Positions 8,601 to 14,891 are shown, numbered from the stretch's first letter. The stretch is 23,707 bases of DNA from CAYWTX01 sp964461295 (GCA_964461295.1 CAYWTX010000558.1:1-23707); one strand, 5' to 3'. Notes: generated by a model from the sequence alone, not told the origin. A program made the numbers and translations.

Positions 8601-8838
8601 AGGGATCGATGCCGCTGCCGACCATGGCCAGGGCCATTCTGCCTCTGGCTGGGGTGGCGAAGCGATACATGTGGGAGTCGCCGCTGCCCTGGAGGCTGCC
8701 CGCGATGTCGATGCTGGCGGCGGGAAGGACCGGCACGTTCTCGGCTTCGGCGAAAAGGGCGGCCAGTTGGGGGGTGGTGCTGAGCAACAGGCGGGCCTCA
8801 AGTTGATCGAATGTCGGGTGATTCATGCGGCGGTTCAT
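5671..8838 (-). CDS. Exported LEPR-XLL-like protein with five PPC-like repeats, RTX segment and C-terminal calpain (C2) protease domain
   Basis: ATG 8838 is chosen over the upstream ATG at 8874 because GGAGG (8845-8849) sits 6 bases before it. The product is 1055 residues. Residues 10-20 read FDQLEARLLLS, a variant of the planctomycete LEPR-XLL N-terminal motif with Ala in place of Pro. About 35-620 hold five beta-rich repeats of roughly 115-135 residues resembling pre-peptidase C-terminal (PPC) domains, the last two nearly identical. About 690-770 contains RTX-like GGAGNDTIY and YGGAGDDLI motifs, likely calcium-binding. The C-terminal domain (about 830-1055) is calpain-like: Cys850 in GSVGDCYYLASLA, His998 in GGHAYQV and Asn1018 in YNPWG form a complete triad, so activity is expected. 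Location is probably cell surface or extracellular; substrate unknown. It is convergent with the LPS operon and divergent from the sigma-factor gene. Domain calls are by motif. Confidence 0.88.
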   Translation of the reverse strand: MNRRMNHPTFDQLEARLLLSTTPQLAALFAEAENVPVLPAASIDIAGSLQGSGDSHMYRFATPARGRMALAMVGSGIDPYLELFNSRQQRVAVNNNASRVTLDSLISRTVSAGETYYLLARSSDGAAGDFTLRMTSIPVDDRANSAAAALALRLSGTGSGAVNGIVNYATDVDFCKFVAADTGLARLAIRATGAGSALAASVAVMDAQQNVLATFSGGVAAGNAAFSVVQGQTYYVVATGAAGTTGAYQMAFSSIVPQEFIDAVTITPGAADILDLAGDIVLNEAVAYRYTATANGLTYVQASSAGGSLNTYVDVLDSNLRRIVCNNNAAAGTTDSALRFATRTGQTYYIRVSGASGTAGEFNARVITRATDDVGDTMAAAATIRARANSSVAATKIINYVDDVDVFKVVAPVTGKLKFEFAGLRPGTVDAKVIAYDADGVALAEHTCPFTAGAYVEISAVIGTTYYFAAMDSGVGGGTRTGYYGLRVTATAQPPAPAPDPAPAPADDVGNTIAAAAVVQVQANSSSVALRAIDYAGDVDFFRVVAPATGTLKFELAGVLPNTVDAKVVAYNASGVKISEHVCPFTAGAYVEISVVSGATYYFAAMDSGTGGGTGIGAYGLVVTSATPPPPVVPPAPADPAPGAAVAGVVVTTDGVQQLRVTGTTGNDTITLSWTGSAVRVVSAAGTQDYAGTFGSVAVCGFDGADTIRTAWSLTMDTFINGGAGNDTIYENAQGDGSVYGGAGDDLIIAVGGGIDVVRGEDGADSFWADSTDTLSDVSSAETASKAVHRIASFYQPYAGQTVSREINGQNFTDPTANGYGPASYNFAANPVFSDGPTYDDIRQGSVGDCYYLASLAGLADSDPGLVRQMITSLGDGTYAIRFYRGGQEVYLRLDADLPTYSGSSLAYAKLTPDGEIWVALMEKGYAHFRYGQNTYDSISGGWMSTVNGELTNVSSITRSTSGAVTDLTSFLQGELNAGHAITAGSYSSPASPIVGGHAYQVKSLDTVDGQTYVTVYNPWGSDGRSYDSNYNDGLLRITAGAFQQCFSAVVAAQA
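6955..7725 (-). repeat. Tandem duplication of one PPC-like domain within the calpain gene
   Basis: Two units of about 405 and 365 bases (roughly 7725-7321 and 7320-6955) encode near-identical domains. Both start with DDVG(D/N)T and AAAA, and both contain CPFTAGAYVEIS and TTYYFAAMDSG or ATYYFAAMDSG, separated by a Pro/Ala/Asp linker. The DNA similarity is visible directly (for example gcccacgtcgtc at both unit starts), which suggests a recent internal duplication. Confidence 0.85.
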
Positions 8839-8844
8839 GCTGTT

Positions 8845-8849
8845 CCTCC
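8845..8849 (-). promoter_or_regulatory. Shine-Dalgarno site deciding the calpain gene start
   Basis: GGAGG on the minus strand lies 6 bases before ATG 8838. The longer in-frame ATG at 8874 would place this site inside the coding region and has no comparable signal, so the shorter start is preferred. Confidence 0.75.
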
Positions 8850-8926
8850 ATGGACAGAGCAGTTCGGCCTTCACCGCGCGCGAGCCATACGGACTTCGCG
8901 CGGCGGGAATCGAGACGGCGCGGCAG

Positions 8927-8999
8927 CGCCCTAGGGGCGGCGTCTACGGGGACGCCAGGTGAGATGTGCGACGGCCGGGACATCCTCCCTGTCCGGGCC
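8927..8999. other. Three consecutive hairpins in the divergent spacer between calpain and sigma-factor genes
   Basis: CGCCC 8927-8931 pairs with GGGCG 8935-8939 (loop TAG). GGCGTC 8939-8944 pairs with GACGCC 8951-8956, sharing base 8939, so the two stems compete. GGCCGGGACA 8973-8982 pairs with TGTCCGGGCC 8990-8999 with one mismatch. The divergent spacer (8839-9273, 435 bases) otherwise holds only a candidate small ORF and a possible leader fold. No convincing -35/-10 pair was found on either strand. Confidence 0.45.
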
Positions 9000-9022
9000 A
9001 GGTGTTCATCCGAAGGGAGTTT

Positions 9023-9277
9023 ATGATACGCCCAAGGGGCGGGCAAACCCCGGCGGCGGATCGCGCCCTGTTCGTGCTCCTGCTTGCGCTCGTGCTCGAC
9101 GGCCCGGCAGAGGTGTCAGCGACAGGCTCTCCCCCATCGGCAACGGCAAGGAGCCCGGGGACGCCGAGGTCCTGCCGGTCCTTACTCAAGTGTTCGCGCC
9201 GGTCATCCGACATCGAAGGCAGGGAGTGCAGAAGCCCAAGGCCGCGAGCGGGCCGCGGCGTACCGGAGGAATCATGA
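9023..9277 (+). CDS. Candidate small protein (84 residues) coupled to the sigma-factor gene
   Basis: ATG 9023 is preceded by AAGGGAG, 4 bases upstream, a good ribosome site. The frame ends as ATGA, with its TGA at 9275-9277 overlapping the sigma-factor ATG at 9274, the arrangement of translational coupling. Residues 13-25 (DRALFVLLLALVL) could be a short membrane segment. The remainder is Ser/Pro/Arg-rich with frequent AGG codons, unlike the neighbouring genes, which weakens the case. No family is recognised. It could be a leader peptide, a small membrane regulator of the sigma factor, or chance open sequence in GC-rich DNA. The base pair TATGAT at 9022-9027 also resembles a -10 hexamer, an alternative reading of the same bases. 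Confidence 0.3.
   Translation: MIRPRGGQTPAADRALFVLLLALVLDGPAEVSATGSPPSATARSPGTPRSCRSLLKCSRRSSDIEGRECRSPRPRAGRGVPEES
9101..9181 (+). other. Possible folded RNA leader upstream of the sigma-factor gene
   Basis: GGCCCGGCAG at 9101-9110 pairs with CTGCCGGTCC at 9172-9181 (one C-T mismatch), enclosing an inner GGCTC 9125-9129 / GAGCC 9151-9155 stem. It does not match a riboswitch class that I recognise. It lies about 90 bases before the sigma-factor start and within the candidate small ORF. Confidence 0.25.
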
Positions 9278-10101
9278 GGTTCGATAAATCGAGCGCTGGT
9301 TTGGGTTGGTATCTCGACCGCATCAAGGCCACGGCGCTTCTCACAGCCGGGGAGGAACGCGAGCTTTCGCGGCGCGTTCGGGAGAGCTCGGACGTGGATG
9401 CCCGCGAGCGGATGATCCATGCCAATCTGCGCCTGGTCGTCAAGATCGCCAAGGACTACCGCAACGCGGGGATGACGCTGTCGGACCTGGTGGCCGAGGG
9501 GAACCTGGGCCTGATGCGGGCGGTGGAGGAATTCGATCCCGACGCCGGCGTGCGGTTCAGCACGTACGCGGCCTGGTGGATCAAGCAGTCGATCAAGCGG
9601 GCGATGATCAACGCGGGCCAGCCGATCCACATCCCGGCGTACCTGGTCAAGCTCATAACCAAGTGGCGGCGGACGACCCGGCGGCTGGAGTCGCAACTGG
9701 GCCGACCGCCCACGACCGAGGAGATCGGCAAGTCGCTGAAGGTCTCGCACAAGAAGGCGGAGATCATCCGCTACGGCCTGCGGGCCGTCAACGCCCCCAG
9801 CCAGATGGGGGCCGACGAGGCGCAGGCGCTGTCGGAGATGCTGTCCGACGGCGAGCAGCACCAGCCGGAGAAGGCGATGCTGGACGCGTCGGACTCGCCG
9901 ACCATCCGGAAGCTGCTGTGCCAACTCGAGCCGCGCGAGCGGAAGATCCTCGAGTTGCGGTTCGGCCTGGACGGCTACGAGGGCCCGCAGCGCACGTTCA
10001 AGGAAATCGGCGCTATCGTAGGCCTGACCCGTGAACGCGTCCGCCAGCTCGCCAAGAAGGCGCTGGAGGAACTGAAGGTCGCCGGTCAACTGGTCGTGTA
10101 G
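9274..10101 (+). CDS. RNA polymerase sigma factor, sigma-70 family (RpoD/RpoS-like, group 2 type)
   Basis: The protein directs RNA polymerase to promoters. The start ATG 9274 has GGAGGA 3 bases upstream; longer in-frame starts begin in a non-conserved basic region. The 275 residues contain a short region 1.2-like part (about 8-40, GWYLDRIKATALLT), region 2 (46-115, with NLRLVVKIAKDY, DLVAEGNLGLMRAVEEFDP and FSTYAAWWIKQSI), region 3 (about 125-170) and region 4 (212-270, with LEPRERKILELRFGL and the helix-turn-helix LTRERVRQLAKKAL). It lacks region 1.1 and the long non-conserved insert of a principal sigma, so it is more likely an alternative factor than the housekeeping RpoD. No anti-sigma gene is adjacent, although an 84-residue ORF may be coupled upstream. 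Downstream is apt after a 184-base gap. Confidence 0.94.
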   Translation: MRFDKSSAGLGWYLDRIKATALLTAGEERELSRRVRESSDVDARERMIHANLRLVVKIAKDYRNAGMTLSDLVAEGNLGLMRAVEEFDPDAGVRFSTYAAWWIKQSIKRAMINAGQPIHIPAYLVKLITKWRRTTRRLESQLGRPPTTEEIGKSLKVSHKKAEIIRYGLRAVNAPSQMGADEAQALSEMLSDGEQHQPEKAMLDASDSPTIRKLLCQLEPRERKILELRFGLDGYEGPQRTFKEIGAIVGLTRERVRQLAKKALEELKVAGQLVV

Positions 10102-10107
10102 GCCAAG

Positions 10108-10234
10108 AGGCGGCAGGCGGCAGCACCGGACTCGAGGCTCAACGCGGGGGCCTGCCATCGTGAGACGAGGCCCACGGCCAGTACTGCTGCCTGCCGCCCT
10201 CTCCCTCCGCCATCGCCTCTGCCGCCTGCCGCCT
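10108..10234. repeat. 16-base perfect inverted repeat between sigma-factor gene and apt
   Basis: AGGCGGCAGGCGGCAG at 10108-10123 is exactly complementary to 10219-10234. A related CTGCCTGCCGCC stretch lies at 10189-10200 and can compete for the left arm. It begins 6 bases after the sigma-factor stop. It could act as a terminator or mRNA-stabilising stem, or be a remnant of a dispersed GCCGCCTGCC repeat. The stem loop is long (95 bases) and no T-run beyond TTT follows. Confidence 0.6.
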
Positions 10235-10285
10235 TTCCCTGTCCCCGAAGGTATGCTATTGTTTCTCCGGACATGAGGAGAACGC

Positions 10286-10801
10286 ATGGACCTGAGCAAA
10301 TTCATCCGCGACGTGCCGGATTTCCCCAAGAAGGGCATCCTCTTCAAGGACATCACCCCGCTGGTCGGCGACGCGGCGGCCTTGCGCGAGGCATGCACGC
10401 GCCTGGCCGATCCGTTCCGCGGCCGGGGGGTCGAGAAGGTCGTCGGCATCGAGAGCCGCGGGTTCATCTTCGGCTCGCCGGTGGCCGAGCGGCTGGGGGC
10501 GGGCTTCGTGCCGCTCCGCAAGCCGGGTAAGCTGCCCTACAAGGTCATTCGCGAGACCTACCAGCTTGAGTACGGCTCGGACTGCGTCGAGATTCACGAG
10601 GACGCCATCCGCCCCGGCCAGAAAGTCCTGCTGGTCGACGACCTGCTTGCCACGGGCGGGACGATGGCGGCCGCGTGCCGGCTGGTGGAGAAGCTGGGCG
10701 GCGAGGTGGCCGGCATCGCATTCGTGGTCGAGTTGTGCTTCCTCGGCGGGCGGAAGAAGCTGCCCAACCACGACATGCACGTGCTGATCTCGATCTCCTG
10801 A
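10286..10801 (+). CDS. apt: Adenine phosphoribosyltransferase
   Basis: The enzyme salvages adenine by condensing it with PRPP to give AMP in the cytoplasm. The 171-residue length is typical. The start has GAGGAG 5 bases upstream. Family marks are VPDFPKKGILFKDITPL (residues 10-26), GIESRGFIFG (54-63), the LRKPGKLPY loop (77-85) and the PRPP-binding motif VLLVDDLLATGGT (114-126) with its paired aspartates. It is preceded by an AT-richer stretch (TATGCTATTG at 10252-10261) that could hold a -10 element, but no clear -35. The next gene starts 151 bases downstream, so it is probably its own unit. No unusual residues were seen. Confidence 0.95.
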   Translation: MDLSKFIRDVPDFPKKGILFKDITPLVGDAAALREACTRLADPFRGRGVEKVVGIESRGFIFGSPVAERLGAGFVPLRKPGKLPYKVIRETYQLEYGSDCVEIHEDAIRPGQKVLLVDDLLATGGTMAAACRLVEKLGGEVAGIAFVVELCFLGGRKKLPNHDMHVLISIS

Positions 10802-10952
10802 CCGAAGCGCCCGCCACCTCCAGTCTGCGCCGGCATCCAATTAGCAAAGCCGTGGGCATTTCCTGCCGATTCGTATCCTGAAGCCGGCATCGGGGGGGGA
10901 CGCACGATGCGCCCACGGGTCCGGACGGGCGGCAGGCGCCGGCAGGAAAGGC

Positions 10953-12161
10953 ATGGCCGTGGAAGTCTTCGCAGCAAGGCATCCGATCTTCAACGAACTT
11001 CAGGAGGTGTACGGTTACGAACTGGAGTTCCGCTCCGACTTCGACACCTACTACGACGCCCTGTCCGAGGACCGCTCCGCCATCGACTTCGCCGCCTTCG
11101 TGAACTATTCGGAGCTGACGGACGGGCGCCGCGGTTTCGTGCGATTCCCGCGCGACCTGCTGCTGATGGAGTTCCCGGGGCTGTTCCCCAAGGACACCAC
11201 CGTGGTGCAGGTGGTGCTCGACGATCCCGGCGACAGGCAACTTATCGACGCCTGCCGGCGCCTGCGCGACGCCGGACACGTCCTGGCCCTGGAGAACTGC
11301 CGCCCCGAATGCCTCAGCAACGGCCAGCTCGACTGGGTTCGCCTGGCGAAGGTGGATCTGCTGAAGACGCCGCAGGATCAACTCCAGCCGCTGGTGCGCG
11401 ATCTGTCGGCCAAGGGCATCGAGGCCGTCGCCAAGAACGTCCAGACGCCCGACCAGTTCGCCGACTGCCTTCGCTGGGGCTTCCTGTACTTCCAGGGCGA
11501 CTTCTTCAGCCGCCCGGTCGTGCGCGAAGACAAGAGGATCTCGCCCAGCAAGCTGACCTATTTGCGCGTGCTGCACGAAGTGAACAAGCCGGGCATGAGC
11601 TATGACGAGTTGGCCGACTGCATCAAGCAGGACGTGAGCCTGACGTACAAACTGCTGAAGTTCATGAACTCGCCGTGGTTCGGGCTGCGCTACGAGATCC
11701 AGTCGGTCAAGCATGCGCTGGTGATGCTGGGGCCGGAGGAGATTCGGCGCTGGTTCAGCCTGATCGTGGTTCGCGACACGGGCGAGGACAAGCCGCGCGA
11801 ACTGCTGGTGCGCTCGCTGACGCGGGCGAAGGTGGCGGAGATGATCGCCCCGGCCATCGGGCGCGCCAAGCTGGGGCCCAAGCTGTTCCTGCTGGGGATG
11901 TTCTCGGTGATCGACGCGCTGACGGACAGCCCGATGGAGGCGCTGCTGGAAGACCTGCCGATCGACAAGGAGATCAAGGCGGCCCTGCTGGGCGGGGTCG
12001 GCCTGCCGCGAAGCGTATATGAGACGATGCTGGCGTACGAGCGCGGGCATTGGACCGCCTTCTCGGACAACTGCCGGGCGATCGGCCTGGACGAGGACAA
12101 GCTGCCGACGTTCTTCCGCGACTCCCTCACGTGGGCCAACCAGGCGCTGGACGAAGTGTAA
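10953..12161 (+). CDS. YuxH-type signalling protein: degenerate EAL domain plus HDOD domain
   Basis: The 402-residue protein has an N-terminal half of EAL fold (about 1-200). ARHPIFNELQEVYGYELEFR (8-27) corresponds to the EAL entry motif and QGDFFSRP to the C-terminal end of the fold. The metal-binding DDFG motif is replaced (ENCRPE after LAL), so cyclic-di-GMP hydrolysis is unlikely. The C-terminal half (about 200-400) is HDOD, with LPSKLTYL-like entry (SPSKLTYLRVL), LLKFMNSPWFGL and VKHALVMLGPEEIRRW. Such proteins act as regulators in motility, stress and signalling networks, usually without catalytic activity. The start ATG 10953 has AGGAAAGG immediately upstream. It stands alone between apt (151 bases) and rtcA (115 bases). 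The partner is unknown. Confidence 0.88.
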   Translation: MAVEVFAARHPIFNELQEVYGYELEFRSDFDTYYDALSEDRSAIDFAAFVNYSELTDGRRGFVRFPRDLLLMEFPGLFPKDTTVVQVVLDDPGDRQLIDACRRLRDAGHVLALENCRPECLSNGQLDWVRLAKVDLLKTPQDQLQPLVRDLSAKGIEAVAKNVQTPDQFADCLRWGFLYFQGDFFSRPVVREDKRISPSKLTYLRVLHEVNKPGMSYDELADCIKQDVSLTYKLLKFMNSPWFGLRYEIQSVKHALVMLGPEEIRRWFSLIVVRDTGEDKPRELLVRSLTRAKVAEMIAPAIGRAKLGPKLFLLGMFSVIDALTDSPMEALLEDLPIDKEIKAALLGGVGLPRSVYETMLAYERGHWTAFSDNCRAIGLDEDKLPTFFRDSLTWANQALDEV

Positions 12162-12176
12162 GCGCGGGCTTCGCGC
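12162..12176 (+). terminator. Short GC hairpin directly after the HDOD gene stop
   Basis: GCGCG at 12162-12166 pairs with CGCGC at 12172-12176 with loop GGCTT, starting at the first base after the stop codon. No T-run follows, so an intrinsic terminator is not established. Confidence 0.3.
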
Positions 12177-12230
12177 GTCCGGCAAACGCGAACGTACCGG
12201 AAGACGGCGCGTCTGTCTCTTCCTCGGTGC

Positions 12231-12270
12231 CCGGTCCGCGGTATCCGGTCCGCGGCGCTCCTGCTATCAT
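12231..12270 (+). promoter_or_regulatory. Direct repeats and -10-like hexamer upstream of rtcA
   Basis: CCGGTCCGCGG occurs at 12231-12241 and 12245-12255, a 14-base period. Each copy contains the palindrome CCGCGG. TATCAT at 12265-12270 resembles a -10 hexamer, lying 6 bases before the GTG start. The expected -35 position (about 12242-12247) has no consensus and overlaps the repeats, which would fit a promoter that needs an activator bound there. Confidence 0.4.
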
Positions 12271-12276
12271 GCTCTC

Positions 12277-13329
12277 GTGCCCGATCCAGTCATCACCATC
12301 GACGGCTCGTGGGGCGAAGGCGGCGGGCAGGTTCTGCGGACCAGCCTGGGCCTGGCTGCCGCGCTGGGCCTGTCGGTCCGCGTCATCAACGTGCGAGCCA
12401 GACGCGACCGCCCCGGCTTGCGCCCGCAGCACCTCTCCGCCGTGCGGGCCGCGGCCGCCGTGTGCGGCGGCACGCTGGAGGGCGACGCCATCGGCTCGGG
12501 CGACCTCACGCTTCGCCCCGGCGACCCCAGGCACGGCGAGTACCGTTTCGACATCGGCACGGCCGGGGCGTCCACGCTCGTGCTCCAGACGGTGATCCCC
12601 GCCCTTCTCCTGGCGGGGGGCGAGTCCGACGTGACGGTGACCGGCGGCACGCACAACCCGCTCGCCCCGTGCTTCGACTACCTCCGCGACGTGTTCGGCG
12701 TGCTGGCGATGGCCTCCGGCGTCGACATGCACCTGGAGATGAAGCGTGCCGGCTTCTATCCCGCCGGCGGCGGCGAGGTCCGGATGCGCCTGGCCGGGCT
12801 GGACAGCGTCGACGACCTGGCGCCCCTCCGCTACAACGACCGCGGCGAGCTGCGGTCGGTGGAGGTCCTCTCGGCCGCCAGCTTCTCGCTACCCGCTCAC
12901 ATCATCGAACGCCAAGCCCACCAGGCCAGCGACCGGCTCATCGCCGCCGGGCACCACCCCCGCGTCGCCAAGCAGATGTGGGAGACGCCCTCGCCCGGCA
13001 CGGCCGTGTTCGTGCGGGCCGTCTTCGCTCGCGGCGTGGCCGGCTGGTGCGCCCTCGGCGCCCGCGTCAAACCGGCCGAGGCCGTCGCCGACGAGGCGGT
13101 GGACGGGTTCCTCGCATTCCTCTCCTCCGCCGGCGCCGTGGACGCCCACGCGGCCGACCAACTCCTCACCATCGCCGCCCTCTGCCCCGGCGAGAGCCGC
13201 TTCACCGCCCAGGCCGCCACGTCCCACGTCGCCACCAACGCCGAGGTGATCCGCCAGCTCGTCGGGCGCGAGATCGAAATCGCCCCCGCCGACGGCGGCG
13301 CGGCGGTGGTGACGGTCAAGGCGGTCTGA
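12277..13329 (+). CDS. rtcA: RNA 3'-terminal phosphate cyclase
   Basis: The enzyme converts an RNA 3'-phosphate to a 2',3'-cyclic phosphate using ATP through an enzyme-AMP intermediate, acting in RNA repair or end-processing. The 350-residue length is normal. Marks of the family are GSWGEGGGQVLRTSL (residues 10-24), RPGLRPQHL (45-53), GTHNPLAPCFDYL (124-136), GFYPAGGGEV (159-168) and HAADQLL. The nucleophile equivalent is His317 in TSHVATN. GTG 12277 is chosen because the family core begins about 5 residues later and no in-frame ATG lies nearby; no Shine-Dalgarno is seen, consistent with a leaderless mRNA. No rtcB or rtcR was found beside it. It converges with the sulfatase gene across a 38-base inverted repeat. 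Confidence 0.93.
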   Translation: MPDPVITIDGSWGEGGGQVLRTSLGLAAALGLSVRVINVRARRDRPGLRPQHLSAVRAAAAVCGGTLEGDAIGSGDLTLRPGDPRHGEYRFDIGTAGASTLVLQTVIPALLLAGGESDVTVTGGTHNPLAPCFDYLRDVFGVLAMASGVDMHLEMKRAGFYPAGGGEVRMRLAGLDSVDDLAPLRYNDRGELRSVEVLSAASFSLPAHIIERQAHQASDRLIAAGHHPRVAKQMWETPSPGTAVFVRAVFARGVAGWCALGARVKPAEAVADEAVDGFLAFLSSAGAVDAHAADQLLTIAALCPGESRFTAQAATSHVATNAEVIRQLVGREIEIAPADGGAAVVTVKAV

Positions 13330-13459
13330 GGAGTTCTATCCGCAGATCAAGAAGATCAAGAAGATCCAGGAACTCATACGTCCTCGGATCGCCCTTGTCT
13401 TCCGTCTTCGGTCTCCCTCTCGGATCTCCTTGATCTTCTCAATCCGCGGATAGAACTCC
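13330..13459. repeat. 38-base near-perfect inverted repeat between convergent rtcA and sulfatase genes
   Basis: The arm at 13330-13367 pairs with 13422-13459 at 34 of 38 positions, including 14 perfect bases at the outer end (GGAGTTCTATCCGC). The loop is 54 bases. The arms contain AAGATCAAG tandem elements. The left arm begins one base after the rtcA stop and the right arm ends 12 bases before the sulfatase stop. The structure could act as a bidirectional terminator or transcript-end stabiliser, or derive from an intergenic repeat family. Confidence 0.85.
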
Positions 13460-13470
13460 CGGTCCTGCTC

Positions 13471-14883
13471 TTACGCCCCCCACTGCGGGTTGGGCCGCGG
13501 GATCTTCGCCTGCACGCTGTCGCGCCAGCGGATCAGGGCGTCGTGCAGGCGCCCGCCCGTGTCCTTCTCCTCGCCGGACCGGTCGTTCTCCTCGCCGATG
13601 TCGGCCCGCAGGTTGTACAGTTCCAGCCGCCCGGACTCGAAGAACTCGATGAGCTTCCAGTCGCCCCAGCGCACCGAGCAGCCCGGCGTGCCGCCCTGGT
13701 TGCCGTAATGCGGGTAGTGCCAGAAGATGGGACGCTCTCTTAGAGGCCGGCCCGCTTCAGCGGCGTCGGTCGCGGCGCCAAGCAAGCTCGCGAAGCTCAC
13801 CCCGTCGGCGTGCTGCTCGGGCAGAGCAGGCAACCCCGCCAGTTCCAGCAGCGTGGGGTAGAAGTCCGGGCTGGTCACGGGCGTCGCGCACAGGCTCCCG
13901 GCCTGCACGCCCCGCGGCCAGCGGATGATCAGCGGCTCGCGCGTCCCGCCCTCGTACATCCACCCCTTCCCCTCGCACAGCGGCGCGTTGCACGTGGGGC
14001 TTCCCTCGGCCGTGGCCAGCCCGCCGTTGTCCGACGTGAAGATCACCACCGTGCTCCCGGCGATGCCCTGCTCGTCGAGCACGGCCAGCACGCGGCCGAT
14101 CGAGGCATCGAGGTCTTCGACCATCGCGGCGTAGGCGGGATCGGACTGGAAGATGCGCCGCGTGACGCGCTGCCCGCGCTTGTGCTCGGACGGGAACTCC
14201 TCGCCGACGACGAACGGGTCGCGCCCGGCCAGGCCGTTCGCGGCCGCCTTGGCCTCGTATTTCCGCACGAGGCTGGGCTTGGCCTGGATGGGGATGTGTA
14301 CCGCGTAGTGGCACAGGTTGAGGAAGAACGGGCGCGACGGGTCGCGCCGGCGGATGAGGGCGACGGCCTCGTCGGTCAGCCGGTCGGTCAGGTACTCGCC
14401 GGCGGGGCCTTCGGTCATCTTCGGGTTGCCGTACGGCGCCCAGTAGCTTCGCGGCTTGCCCCAGTCGCAGCCTCCCACGTTCACGTCGAATCCGTGCCGC
14501 TCCGGCCAGTACGGCTCCTTGCCGAGGTGCCACTTGCCGACGTGCCAGGTCTGGTACCCGCCGTCGCGCAACGCGGCCGCCACCGACCGCTCCTCCAGCG
14601 GCAACTGCCACGTGTACGGCGCGTCCAGCAGGCGCCCGCGGGCGTTGCCGCCGATGAAGTTGGTCACTCCGACGCGGGCGGGATACTTGCCCGACAGGAT
14701 GCTCGCCCGCGTGGGCGAGCAGACGGGGCAGGCCGCGTAGGCGTCGGTGAACCGCATGCCCTGGCCGGCAAGGCGGTCGAGGTTCGGCGTCTCGTAAAAC
14801 TCGCTGCCCTGGCAGGCGAGGTCCATCCACCCCATGTCGTCGATGAGGATGAAAACGATGTTCGGCGCGGCCGGTGTGCCCAT
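13471..14883 (-). CDS. Type I sulfatase (formylglycine-dependent, alkaline phosphatase superfamily)
   Basis: The enzyme hydrolyses sulfate esters, probably from a polysaccharide. The 470-residue protein begins with the metal-binding NIVFILIDDMGW (residues 8-19). CSPTRAS (Cys55-Pro57-Arg59) is the C-x-P-x-R site whose Cys is converted to formylglycine. HVGKWHLGK is the second family signature, and FTSDNGG (Asp285, Asn286) supplies further metal ligands, so activity is expected if matured. No signal peptide is visible, and an in-frame TAA lies only 3 codons before ATG 14883, so an upstream leader is ruled out in this sequence. It is last in the four-gene minus cluster after the lyase gene, separated by a palindromic mobile-like element. 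Substrate class is not assignable by eye. An anaerobic or FGE-type sulfatase-maturing enzyme must lie elsewhere. Confidence 0.94.
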   Translation of the reverse strand: MGTPAAPNIVFILIDDMGWMDLACQGSEFYETPNLDRLAGQGMRFTDAYAACPVCSPTRASILSGKYPARVGVTNFIGGNARGRLLDAPYTWQLPLEERSVAAALRDGGYQTWHVGKWHLGKEPYWPERHGFDVNVGGCDWGKPRSYWAPYGNPKMTEGPAGEYLTDRLTDEAVALIRRRDPSRPFFLNLCHYAVHIPIQAKPSLVRKYEAKAAANGLAGRDPFVVGEEFPSEHKRGQRVTRRIFQSDPAYAAMVEDLDASIGRVLAVLDEQGIAGSTVVIFTSDNGGLATAEGSPTCNAPLCEGKGWMYEGGTREPLIIRWPRGVQAGSLCATPVTSPDFYPTLLELAGLPALPEQHADGVSFASLLGAATDAAEAGRPLRERPIFWHYPHYGNQGGTPGCSVRWGDWKLIEFFESGRLELYNLRADIGEENDRSGEEKDTGGRLHDALIRWRDSVQAKIPRPNPQWGA

Positions 14884-14891
14884 GCGGACAG

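Noticed and set aside
5650..8934. Long open frames on the plus strand opposite the calpain gene
   Set aside because: They are Gly/Val/Ala-rich shadows created by high GC in the antisense strand, with no recognisable domain, while the minus frame has a full protease triad.
9022..9027. TATGAT as a -10 hexamer for the sigma-factor gene
   Set aside because: No -35 hexamer at the right spacing, and the bases also form the small ORF start, so it cannot be called alone.
9041..9050. GGGCAAACC, reminiscent of the cyclic-di-GMP-I riboswitch core
   Set aside because: No second conserved half (GGGACGCAAAG-like) or GNRA-receptor stem follows.
8944..12185. Long minus-strand frames opposite the sigma factor, apt and HDOD genes
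   Set aside because: They encode no recognisable family and mirror well-supported genes.
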